NCBI RefSeq assembly: GCF_014256275.1
Contig: NZ_JACCFE010000004.1
Location: forward strand, 214,088 to 278,087
Direction of reading: 5' to 3'
DNA length: 64,000 nucleotides
Origin: Rhodococcus sp. 4CII
GTDB lineage: Bacteria > Actinomycetota > Actinomycetes > Mycobacteriales > Mycobacteriaceae
How positions within the stretch are numbered: the first letter of the stretch is position 1; the number at the start of each line of letters is the position of its first letter. Both the position numbers and the translations under genes were made by a program. The notes beneath the pieces are model-generated. The model was not told the origin of the DNA and did no database searches. It was given only the letters and a program-made list of their open reading frames with translations. This document shows, in pieces, positions 9,591 to 17,020 of the stretch.

Positions 9591-9633
9591 ATTCATGTGC
9601 CAGAACTGGATCCACCGATATTCTGACACTCCC

Positions 9634-9641
9634 GATCGCAA
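9634..9641 (+). repeat. 8-bp target-site duplication, right copy
   Basis: GATCGCAA, identical to 4802-4809, directly follows the right inverted repeat of the IS256 element. Confidence 0.9.
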
Positions 9642-9922
9642 ACTCACCGTATTCGCGAGCGACCTGAGCTTTGGTGAACTCCGCGTACGGGCTGAACCAG
9701 GCCTGGACTCCGTTGCCTATTTCGAGGACCGCGTAGGCGGCGAGTTTGGGTCTGGCAGTCGTGAAATCGCCAACCGCGCAGCCCTATGTCGATGATGTCG
9801 CTCGCATGGGGGCGTGGGCTTCACGCATCTCGACAATATGCGAGCGGTGGGCTCGTCGAGTGAGCGAATCTCGTTGTTGCACAGGAGTCAGTCGCCCTAT
9901 TGGAGGCTCAGCCTACGGGCCT

Positions 9923-10348
9923 CTATTTCCTGTATTTCCTGCCGGCACCGCCGCCTGGTCTGTACTGCGCACCGGTGGCGGCCAGCCGGACAAGCCAGTG
10001 CGACCACAGGTAGTCGCGCCTGCGCAGAAGGTCGTCGTCGGTGCCGTAGCCGGTCTCGGTGAGACGTAGCCGGGCACCATCTGCCTCCGGCTCGAGAGTG
10101 ATCACGGTCCGCAACGGCCCTGGCCAGTCCGGTGCTCGCCACACGAATGTCACCGAGTCTGGCTGGCGGATGCTTTCGACGTGTCCTGACACCACTGGCC
10201 ATCCCGGCGCGGCAACCACTACGACCCCACCAGCCTCCGGCTCCAACTCGACGACAGCACCCATCCATTGACCTGCCGCGTCCTCGGAAATCAACAACGA
10301 GAAGAGGTCAGCGACCGCGATCTGGTAACGGAAGGATTTCTCAGTCAT
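9923..10348 (-). CDS. SRPBCC-fold protein (AHSA1/polyketide cyclase type)
   Basis: The 141-residue protein starts at the ATG at 10348; the longer upstream extension in the same frame is not protein-like. The pattern IAVADLFSLLISEDAAGQWM, then VTFVWRAPDWPGPLRTVITL and WSHWLVRLA fits the START/SRPBCC helix-grip fold, which forms a hydrophobic ligand pocket. Members of this group often bind lipids or aromatic compounds and have no fixed enzymatic role. It is the first gene of the metabolic region and points away from it. A ~28-base stretch upstream (about 10518-10548) recurs at 16523-16553. Confidence 0.7.
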   Translation of the reverse strand: MTEKSFRYQIAVADLFSLLISEDAAGQWMGAVVELEPEAGGVVVVAAPGWPVVSGHVESIRQPDSVTFVWRAPDWPGPLRTVITLEPEADGARLRLTETGYGTDDDLLRRRDYLWSHWLVRLAATGAQYRPGGGAGRKYRK

Positions 10349-10614
10349 TGCCACCCTCGCCTCGAGACTGCCGAATTGCGGCTTTCGGGAATTCTCGGGC
10401 GATCGGGACGTGTGTGGAGCGGTAGTGCCCAAGGAATGCATCGGGGTCCTGCGGGTGGTTGTAGGTAGCAGTGAGCTGGTACATAGCGGTCCTGTCCTCC
10501 ATTGTAGTGTCGGAGTGAACAATGCTCTGAGGTACTGGGCGCCAGGCACGGGACGACCAGACGAATGCTGTCGCAAATCGAGTTGATACCGGTCTGACAG
10601 CGGCGTTGTCGCTG

Positions 10615-12150
10615 TTAGTTCACCTGGCGGCCACCAGTCCAGAATTCTGCGCGAAGTCTGAATTTCTGGACCTTTCCGGTCGCGGTACGCGGGATGCTGT
10701 CCGTGAACAGCACTTGTTTGGGGATCTTGTATCCGGCGAGACTGTGACGTGTGTGGTCGATCAATTCGGTCTCGGTCACGTTTTCGCCGTCTCGAAGCAC
10801 CACCAACGCAGTGACCATTTCACCCCATTTGTCATCGGGAACGGCGATGACGGCCACCTCGGCTACCGCCGGGTGAGTGAACAGGACATCCTCGACCTCG
10901 ATGGAGCTGACGTTTTCCCCGCCGGTGATAATGACGTCCTTTTTGCGGTCGGAAATCGTCAGATACCCGCCTGCGTCGATGGATCCACCGTCGCCGGTGT
11001 GGAATTGTCCGCCACGCATCGCGATGGCGGTTTCCTGCGGATTGTTCCAGTAGCTGTCCATCACGGTGTTCGACGCGACCAGTATTTCCCCGTCCGCGTC
11101 GGTGCAGAGGCGGGTTCCCAGCGACGGCGCACCTGCTTTGGACAGCATCTTGGCGCGCTCGATCGCCGGAAGGCTGTCGTACTCGGCGCGCGAGCGGTTC
11201 ACGGTCAACAGCGGCGAGGTTTCGGTGAGGCCGTAGATCTGGTTGAACTGCCAACCCAGTTCTTCTTCGATGCGGGCAATCGTGCGCGACGGCGGTGGCG
11301 CTCCGGCAACGACCAGCCGCACCTGCCCGCGGCCGGGGATCTCACCTTCCCAGTTCTGGGCGGCGTCGAGGACCATGTTCCACACGGTCGGTGCGCCGCA
11401 CATCAACGTGACCCCGTGTTCGTCTACTCTGCGCAGAATTTCTGCGCCGTCGACTTTGCGGAGGACGACCTGCTTGATGCCCAACCCGGTTGCGGTGTAG
11501 GGCATTCCCCAGCCGTTGCAGTGGAACATCGGTAGGACGTGCATCAGCACATCGCGGTCGCTGACCTGCATGTGCATCCCGAATGTGACCGAGTTGATCC
11601 AGATGTTGCGGTGCGTGAGTCGCACGCCCTTGGGTTTTGCAGTCGTACCGCTGGTGTAGTTCAGTGTTGCGGTGGCGTCCTCGTCGGGTTGTTGCCATCG
11701 TCGCGGTTCGATGTCGAGCCGCAGCAACGCCCGATCGGAGTCGGCGCCGAGCACGAACCTGTGGCGGGCGCCGACACCGATGAGGTCGTCGTCGAGTTCA
11801 GGGTCGATCAGAATGACGTCGGCTTCGCAGTCGCCGACGATGTAGGCGACTTCCTCGGGCTGCAAACGAAAGTTGACCGGTACGAGGATTCGTCCCGACG
11901 AGGGCACCGCCAGCAGCAGCTCTAGCAATCGCGCCGAGTTATGGCTGACCACCGCCACCCGGGCACCTTCGGGTACGCCCAGCTCATCGAGGCCGGCCTG
12001 GATTGCTCGACCTCTGCGCGCCATTTCACGGTAGGTCAATTCTTCGACGGCGGCCGCGGGCTGTATCGGCTCGTCAACCACACCGATCCGGTCGCCGTAG
12101 ACGAGTTCGGCGCGATCGATAAAGTCGTTGGTGGTCAATGGAACCCTCAT
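10615..12150 (-). CDS. Acyl-CoA ligase (AMP-binding, FadD type)
   Basis: The 511-residue ANL enzyme adenylates a carboxylic acid and forms its CoA thioester. Motifs seen are LNYTSGTTAKPKGVRL near 170, IYGLTETSP near 310, TGDGG near 390, KDVIITGGENVSS near 405 and the C-terminal lysine in TATGKVQKF near 500. ATG at 12150 is chosen because AGGAAAACTCC lies just upstream; an in-frame extension to 12264 is not supported. Being next to the two-component system and the monooxygenase operon, it is a candidate for activating the acid produced by oxidation of the growth substrate. Confidence 0.9.
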   Translation of the reverse strand: MRVPLTTNDFIDRAELVYGDRIGVVDEPIQPAAAVEELTYREMARRGRAIQAGLDELGVPEGARVAVVSHNSARLLELLLAVPSSGRILVPVNFRLQPEEVAYIVGDCEADVILIDPELDDDLIGVGARHRFVLGADSDRALLRLDIEPRRWQQPDEDATATLNYTSGTTAKPKGVRLTHRNIWINSVTFGMHMQVSDRDVLMHVLPMFHCNGWGMPYTATGLGIKQVVLRKVDGAEILRRVDEHGVTLMCGAPTVWNMVLDAAQNWEGEIPGRGQVRLVVAGAPPPSRTIARIEEELGWQFNQIYGLTETSPLLTVNRSRAEYDSLPAIERAKMLSKAGAPSLGTRLCTDADGEILVASNTVMDSYWNNPQETAIAMRGGQFHTGDGGSIDAGGYLTISDRKKDVIITGGENVSSIEVEDVLFTHPAVAEVAVIAVPDDKWGEMVTALVVLRDGENVTETELIDHTRHSLAGYKIPKQVLFTDSIPRTATGKVQKFRLRAEFWTGGRQVN

Positions 12151-12315
12151 GGAGTTTTCCTCATTATTGTCTCGAGACCCGGCAAGAAGAGCCATCCGAA
12201 GCTCTCCGGTCGAAGCCGAACCTGAATCCAGCGCCGCCTCGCGCCGCCCCGTCGTCGGGTCCACGGTTCACTGTAGGTAGCACCTCGGGGCGTGCGGAAC
12301 CCCCACCGACAACTC

Positions 12316-12335
12316 CTACCTCCGATCGGAGGTAG
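12316..12335 (+). promoter_or_regulatory. Palindromic operator candidate, copy 1
   Basis: CTACCTCCGATCGGAGGTAG is a perfect 20-bp palindrome at 12316-12335. The core ACCTCCGATCGGAGGT recurs at 15028 and 16921. In all three, TGTGATG follows 19-20 bases after the palindrome in the plus direction (here at 12354). The nearest downstream plus-strand gene is the small gene at 12622; the divergent gene is the acyl-CoA ligase at 12150. Confidence 0.7.
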
Positions 12336-12621
12336 TCCGCCGGATGCAGTTGGTGTGATGGTGAGTCTTGCCGCCGCGAAGTGTCAGGGCGCCTGGCGGT
12401 GAGTGATGGTTGTCCGTCGCCCGAGGTAGTGGGCGAGGAGTCGGGCCGCACGGGGAATGCGTGGTTGTGGGGGCAGCGATTCGCTGGCGCGCTCCTCGTG
12501 CACCCACAATCGGCCGCTCTGCTCAAAGCGCGAAAGGGCCGCTTCGACCTATCGGCACCCTTGCATGCCCGCCCTGCACACCTAGGACATCGATCTCAGA
12601 CACCAGCCTAAGGAAGCCAGC

Positions 12622-12987
12622 ATGGACCGCCGCGGAACCGCACTCACCAAACCAATCGAACTTGCCGCGCTCGAGGCGGCGTCGCTGCCCGGGGTACGCG
12701 ACGTGCGGGCCTCGCCGGATGCGCTCCGCGTCTTCTTTGTGGAGGCGGATTTCGTCATACGGCTGTCGAGGCCCGCACCCCGATCTCGGTGGGACACCGA
12801 TTGGGCCGTCAGTGTGCGGGAAGCGAGCCCCGGCCTGGGTACGTGGTGGGGCGAATGGCAGCGTTCGTTCGTCGGGGATCACGGCGAAGTGGGGTCGAGG
12901 ATCGCCGAAGACATACGGGATGCGCTTGGCCGAATACGCAGCATGCTGGCCGATCATTCGGCGCCCGGGAGCCCGTCTGCGACGTAG
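12622..12987 (+). CDS. Conserved small protein of unknown function, paralogue A
   Basis: The 121-residue protein has no signal peptide or membrane segment and no family I can name. It has a clear paralogue in the split gene at 33614-35860. Shared landmarks are LPGVRDVRAS, a DFVI-L strand, a TDW-V-VREASPGLGTW segment and a WQR-F motif, followed by an amphipathic helix with IRSML. This conservation in two copies supports it being a real gene. It lies between operator copy 1 and the histidine kinase, on the same strand as the kinase. Confidence 0.7.
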   Translation: MDRRGTALTKPIELAALEAASLPGVRDVRASPDALRVFFVEADFVIRLSRPAPRSRWDTDWAVSVREASPGLGTWWGEWQRSFVGDHGEVGSRIAEDIRDALGRIRSMLADHSAPGSPSAT

Positions 12988-13187
12988 TCGAGGCCACCTT
13001 CTTGGACACCTGCGGGCAGCTGACGGTACCGGGGCGATGGGCCCCCAAAAGTGGTGTTACTCGGTTGGCGACCCTGGTTAGAAGGACCCCGTGGACCGCA
13101 GCCGGCGGTTCCGGCCCTGCGTGACGGGTTCGGAGGCGTTAGTGTGATGTTTGTCGGCTACCTCGCCGCAGAGAGGGGGGCGTCGAC

Positions 13188-14318
13188 ATGACTGTCCTAG
13201 GTATCGATCCTGAGTTCAACCCTGTGCTCTCCCTGCTCGACCGAACCGCGGCGCTGCGACACAGCGCGGAAATTGTCCATCGTGTGCTCGGCGCGGACCT
13301 AGCGGCCGGTGCGAACCGGATCGCCGAGGACGACACGATGGAGGTCGTGGCGGTGGTGGGCGGGTGCACGGAGGAGCTCAACGGGCTGGTCGTCGGGCCG
13401 CAGGCGGGCCTCGGGGGCCAGGCGGCGGTGTTGCGTCGGACCGCGGCGGTCGAGGACTACTGCCTGAGCCGGGCCATCACCCACGACTTCGACCACGCGG
13501 TTCGGGCGGAGGGGCTGCGGGCGGTGATGGCTGCCCCGATCGTGCGCGCCCACCGGCTCTACGGGCTGCTCTACGCGGCCCGTCGGTCCGCGGTTCCGTG
13601 GACCGACGGCGACCGGGCCGAGCTGCTTGGCCTCGCCCGACAGACTGCGGTGGCGATGGAGGTCGCAGACAGCGCGCGCGAGATGGCCAAGGTCGCCGTG
13701 TTCACAGAACGTCAACGCCTCGCGGTCCGGCTGCATGATTCGGTTGGTGCGACGTTGTTCAGTCTTCGGGTGGCGTTGACGTCGGCGAAGGCGGGCACGG
13801 CGCTCGGCCCCAGGTTGGAACTGCTGACCGATGCCCTGGCTCTGACCGAACGGGCAACATCGGAGCTGCGGGCTCAGACCTTGTCGTTGCACCAACCACC
13901 CGAGGACAAGGCACTCGCGGTCGCTCTGCAGGGTGATTGTCGCGAGTTCGGCGAGCGCGCCGGGGTGGCGGCGGAATTGGTGGTCCTGGGTGATCTGCCG
14001 TTGCTGGATGCCGCGCGGACCGATGTGTTGCGGCGCACCGCCCGCGAGGCCCTGCTCAATGTCGAGAAGCACGCGGGCGCCCACTCCGTGGTCGTGAGCC
14101 TCTACCGGGCGGAGGACGGGGTGGGCATGGCCGTGGCCGACGATGGCACCGCCGGGGACATCACGCTCGAGGATGAGCGTGGCTTGGGCCTTCGGACCAT
14201 GGCAGAGCGCGTCGACCGGGTGGGTGGGTGGTTGTCCTGCGCAGCCAACGAGGAAGGCGGCAGTACGGTGCGGGCGTGGGTTCCCGGCGCTAGAGCATTC
14301 CGGCCTGTTGCGCCTTGA
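13188..14318 (+). CDS. GAF-domain sensor histidine kinase (NarL-type partner)
   Basis: This cytoplasmic sensor kinase has 376 residues and no membrane segment. A GAF domain occupies about 15-160 and could bind a small ligand. The HisKA_3 dimerisation motif ERQRLAVRLHDSVG puts the phosphorylated histidine at residue 183. The HATPase domain shows an N-box in REALLNVEKHAGAH, then DDGTAGD and GLGLRTMAERV. Its 3' end overlaps the 3' end of the response-regulator gene by 29 bases, tail to tail, an unusual arrangement for a cognate pair. It probably senses substrate or redox state for the monooxygenase operon. Confidence 0.88.
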   Translation: MTVLGIDPEFNPVLSLLDRTAALRHSAEIVHRVLGADLAAGANRIAEDDTMEVVAVVGGCTEELNGLVVGPQAGLGGQAAVLRRTAAVEDYCLSRAITHDFDHAVRAEGLRAVMAAPIVRAHRLYGLLYAARRSAVPWTDGDRAELLGLARQTAVAMEVADSAREMAKVAVFTERQRLAVRLHDSVGATLFSLRVALTSAKAGTALGPRLELLTDALALTERATSELRAQTLSLHQPPEDKALAVALQGDCREFGERAGVAAELVVLGDLPLLDAARTDVLRRTAREALLNVEKHAGAHSVVVSLYRAEDGVGMAVADDGTAGDITLEDERGLGLRTMAERVDRVGGWLSCAANEEGGSTVRAWVPGARAFRPVAP

Positions 14319-14973
14319 CCACGGCGTCCAACCGGTTGCGGGCGTCGAGGTGGGCCAGTAACGATTGAACGTAGGACTTCACCGTGTTCGGCGCCAGAGA
14401 CAGCTGCTTCGCGATCTCGGTGTTGCTCTCGCCCATGGCGAGGCGCTCCAGCACCTGGTACTCGCGCCGCGAGAGTGCCAGCGGATCCCCGGTGCTGATC
14501 ACGGGGTCGCAGTAGCGTCGTCCGGCGGCGACCTCCCCGATCGCGGTGACCAGCACTGTGCAGGCGTTATCCTTGTGTACCACCGCGTCCATCCCGACCA
14601 GCCCCGCGATCTGGCCCACCGTGCGCTTGCTGTCCCCGGTGAACAGCACCAGCTTCAGTCCAGGGCATGCCCCACGCAACGCGGCTGCGGCGTCCGGCAG
14701 CGCCATGTCGGGCAGATGCAGATCCAGCAGCACCACGTCGGGTCGTTCGGCGGCGGCGATCGCGACGCCCTCGGTCGCCGTGCGCGCCCCCGGGCACATC
14801 TGAATGCCCACCGTCCCCTCCACCAGCCGTTCCACGCCGAGATGCACGATCGGATGGTCGTCGATCACCAGCACCCGCAGCACACCCGGCTGGGCACGCA
14901 AGACACCTGGATGGGCCACTGTGGCGATGGAATGCGCGGGTGCGCCGCTCTGGCCTCGACGGTGAGGGGGCAT
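14290..14973 (-). CDS. LuxR/NarL-family response regulator
   Basis: The 227-residue regulator has a receiver domain with the acidic pair in VLVIDDHP and the phosphorylated aspartate in VVLLDLHLPD (residue 84), and a C-terminal LuxR helix-turn-helix from about 166 (LSRREYQVLERLAMGESNTE, then NTVKSYVQSLLAHL). It is convergent with the GAF kinase and is its likely partner. Its upstream region holds operator copy 2, so it may regulate itself. The first ~50 codons together with this upstream region are duplicated in decayed form at 16706-17000, just ahead of prmA. Confidence 0.88.
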   Translation of the reverse strand: MPPHRRGQSGAPAHSIATVAHPGVLRAQPGVLRVLVIDDHPIVHLGVERLVEGTVGIQMCPGARTATEGVAIAAAERPDVVLLDLHLPDMALPDAAAALRGACPGLKLVLFTGDSKRTVGQIAGLVGMDAVVHKDNACTVLVTAIGEVAAGRRYCDPVISTGDPLALSRREYQVLERLAMGESNTEIAKQLSLAPNTVKSYVQSLLAHLDARNRLDAVVKAQQAGML

Positions 14974-15100
14974 GCATCCACGGTAACCCCCGCGCGTTCG
15001 GGCTGCCGCGAAACACCAGCACCGACGACCTCCGATCGGAGGTAGGCGACCCTTCGCTGGCGTGTGATGTTGGTCTCAACGTCATAGTCGTCGGTGGTGG
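14822..15100 (+). repeat. Regulator 5' end and promoter, original copy of a ~280-bp duplication
   Basis: The segment covers the start of the response-regulator gene, operator copy 2 and the TGTGATG motif. It aligns collinearly with 16706-17000; shared stretches include CACGCCGAGATGCACGATCG, CACCAGCACCCGCAGCAC and GGCGTGTGATG. The two copies are diverged, so the duplication is not recent. Confidence 0.8.
15028..15043 (+). promoter_or_regulatory. Palindromic operator candidate, copy 2
   Basis: ACCTCCGATCGGAGGT is a perfect 16-bp palindrome. TGTGATG follows at 15063. It lies between the divergent response-regulator gene (start 14973) and the VOC gene (start 15216). Confidence 0.7.
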
Positions 15101-15215
15101 CCCGGAGGGCGTGCAGGTCCATCGCCGCGGCGCAGACGACCATCGACCGCGCCCGAGCCATCAAAATCTGGAGGCTGGGCGAGGTGCACGTGACGTGCAA
15201 AGCGAGGAGGCAGGC

Positions 15216-15647
15216 ATGAGTGAGGGCGCAGGGCCCAGCATTACGGGGGTCCACCACTTCTCTCCGACGGTCACCGACATCGAAGCCAGTGTGGCTTGGT
15301 ACCAGCGGCTGTTCGGGATGGATCGAGTTCCGGTGACATTCCCGCACCTCGACCGAGAGAATACCGGCTACGCCGTGCTTCTCGTCGACCCGCGCTCGGG
15401 TGCGGCGATCGGGCTGCACACCAACGAGGCGAACCAAGGCGAGCCGTTTGACGAGGCCCGCACGGGACTGGACCACGTGTCCTTCAGCGTGGCCACCCGG
15501 GACGAGCTGGTGGCCTGGCTTGCCAGGCTCGACGAGCTCGGCATCGAGCACACCGGCATCAGGGACGAGCAGGAGCCGTTCGTCTACTCGACGGTGGTGT
15601 TCCGAGACCCCGACAACATCCAGCTTGAGCTCATCGCGGTCGGCTGA
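15216..15647 (+). CDS. VOC-superfamily (glyoxalase/dioxygenase-like) protein
   Basis: The 143-residue protein has the paired beta-alpha-beta-beta-beta modules of the vicinal-oxygen-chelate fold: VHHFSPTVTDIEASVAWYQR at 11-30 and LDHVSFSVATRDELVAWL at about 85-102, ending VFRDPDNIQLELI. The metal ligands expected of the family are visible (His in VHHF, His in LDHV, Glu in QLELI). Its substrate is not identifiable. AGCGAGGAGG at 15201-15210 supports the ATG at 15216. It is the first plus-strand gene after operator copy 2, and may help with toxic intermediates of the pathway; that is inference. Confidence 0.82.
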   Translation: MSEGAGPSITGVHHFSPTVTDIEASVAWYQRLFGMDRVPVTFPHLDRENTGYAVLLVDPRSGAAIGLHTNEANQGEPFDEARTGLDHVSFSVATRDELVAWLARLDELGIEHTGIRDEQEPFVYSTVVFRDPDNIQLELIAVG

Positions 15648-15751
15648 CGCGAGCCGGTGGCGACTCGATCACTGGTGAGCATAGCCAGAGCGGGCAGCAT
15701 CGTGCCCGGACGATCACGCCGTCACCAACGACATCTGCGAAGGAGGCCGGC

Positions 15752-16451
15752 ATGAGCAGGGTCTTGATTGTGCCGACCGACCACCGGACCCTCTCCGACG
15801 GGTCGAAGCATGCGAGCGGGCACCGGTGACAACTGGCACGAGGGACTGGTCGTCCCCGACCAGATCTTCGGAGCGGAGCGGGTCGGCCTCACCATCGCCA
15901 CCGTCGGCGGCGTCTTGGCGATCGCTGACGAGGCCGGGTTCACCCGAGATGCGCCGTGGCAACGCAGCCAAGGGTCAGGAGTTCCGCGACTACATCGTGA
16001 GCATCCGTGACGAACTTGACTGCCCGGCCCGTCTCGAGGACGCCAAACCCGATGACTTCGACGCGATCATGTTGCCTGGCGGGCACGGTGCCATCGCGGA
16101 CTTGGCCGTCTCCGAGGCGCTCGGGGCGACCCTGGTGCAGACGCTCGACAGCGGCAAGGTGGCACGAGCCCGCCGGGTTGTTTTCCGCCGCGCGGGAGGA
16201 CGGCACGTGTGCGTTCGTAGGCTGTCGCCTCACAGCGTTCACCAACGAGGAGGAGGCTCAAGCTGGGCTCGCGGAGCAGGCGTCCTGGCTACGCGGAGAC
16301 CCGGCTGTGGGACAGCGGCGCCATGGTCGAAGTGAGCAGCGCCTGGGGTCCGCAGGTAATCGTCGACGGCAACCTGGTCACCGGACAGAACCCGGCCTCG
16401 AGTGAACCCGTGACCCGTTGGCTCCTCAAGATGCTCTCCGCTGAGGCCTGA
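15752..16451 (+). pseudogene. DJ-1/PfpI-family protein, multiply frameshifted
   Basis: Pieces of a type 1 glutamine-amidotransferase-like (Hsp31/PfpI) protein are found in all three frames: a start at 15752 (MSRVLIVPTDHRTLSDG), WHEGLVVPDQIFGAERVG near 15835, DDFDAIMLPGGHGAIADL near 16050, FVGCRLTAFTNEEEAQAG near 16215, and a C-terminus with VDGNLVTGQNPASSEP ending at 16451. The nucleophile-elbow cysteine region falls in a damaged stretch. At least three indels are needed to restore it. It follows the VOC gene on the same strand and was probably co-transcribed. Confidence 0.75.
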
Positions 16452-16689
16452 CCCACCACTCGCTGCCCTGTCCTCGCCGATGTCCGCGCGCTCTCGTGGA
16501 CGCCCCGTCGATCGACGGCCCTTCCAGCGTAAACAATGCCCTGAGGTGCTGGGCGCGAGTCAGTCGCGAAGAGTCGCGCGCGGTGTTAGGGGAGACCTTG
16601 GCATGGTGAAGTAATGATTGAAGTGTCATCGGGTGTATGGCGAGCGTATGAACTCGCGCGCCATGCGGAACGCCGCTGTCGGGAACTCT

Positions 16690-16860
16690 GCCGGCGTCCG
16701 CCCCGTCGGCCAGCCGGTCCACGCCGAGATGCACGATCGGATCGTCGTCGACCACCAGCACCCGCAGCACGCGCGGCTGGGCACACGAGACACCAAAATG
16801 GGCCACTGAGGCGGTGGAATGGGCGGGTACGCCGCCCTAGCCTCGACGGTGCGGGGGCAT
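16690..16860 (-). pseudogene. Truncated duplicate of the response-regulator gene
   Basis: Read leftwards from the ATG at 16858-16860 the first codons match the regulator at 14973 (MPPHRRG), but codon 8 is a stop. The receiver start VLRVLVVDDDPIVHLGVDRL follows, and similarity ends after about 50 residues near 16706. It cannot make a functional regulator. Confidence 0.8.
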
Positions 16861-17000
16861 GTTTTTACGGTAACCGCCGTGGGTTCGGGCCGCTGCGAAT
16901 CCCCAGTATCGACTATCGACTACCTCCGATCGGAGGTAGTCCACCCCAGGCTGGCGTGTGATGGTGGTCTCAACGCGATGGTGGTCGGCACTGTCGTCGG
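16706..17000 (+). repeat. Duplicated regulator 5' end and promoter, now in front of prmA
   Basis: This is the second copy of 14822-15100. It brings operator copy 3 and the TGTGATG motif to a position 58-103 bases upstream of the prmA start codon, so the operon's promoter seems to have been captured from the regulator's own control region. Confidence 0.8.
16918..16941 (+). promoter_or_regulatory. Palindromic operator candidate, copy 3 (prm promoter)
   Basis: This is the longest of the three copies: a perfect 24-bp palindrome from 16918 to 16941 with core TACCTCCGATCGGAGGTA at 16921-16938. TGTGATG follows at 16957. The centre lies about 90 bases before the prmA start, a typical place for an activator site. 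A two-component response regulator is the natural candidate to bind it. Confidence 0.75.
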
Positions 17001-17020
17001 ACTCTAGAGGAGCGGGGTAG

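Larger units (their letters stand above)
4810..9633 (+). mobile_element. IS256-family element, split by a two-recombinase insertion
   Basis: The terminal inverted repeats span 4810-4844 and 9599-9633, starting GGGACTGTCGGG and GGGAGTGTCAGA, with about 26 of 35 positions matching. They are flanked by the perfect 8-bp duplication GATCGCAA. The element's single transposase gene is interrupted at codon 371 by foreign DNA from about 5991 to 9437. Without the insert the element would be about 1.38 kb, a normal IS256 size. Confidence 0.92.
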
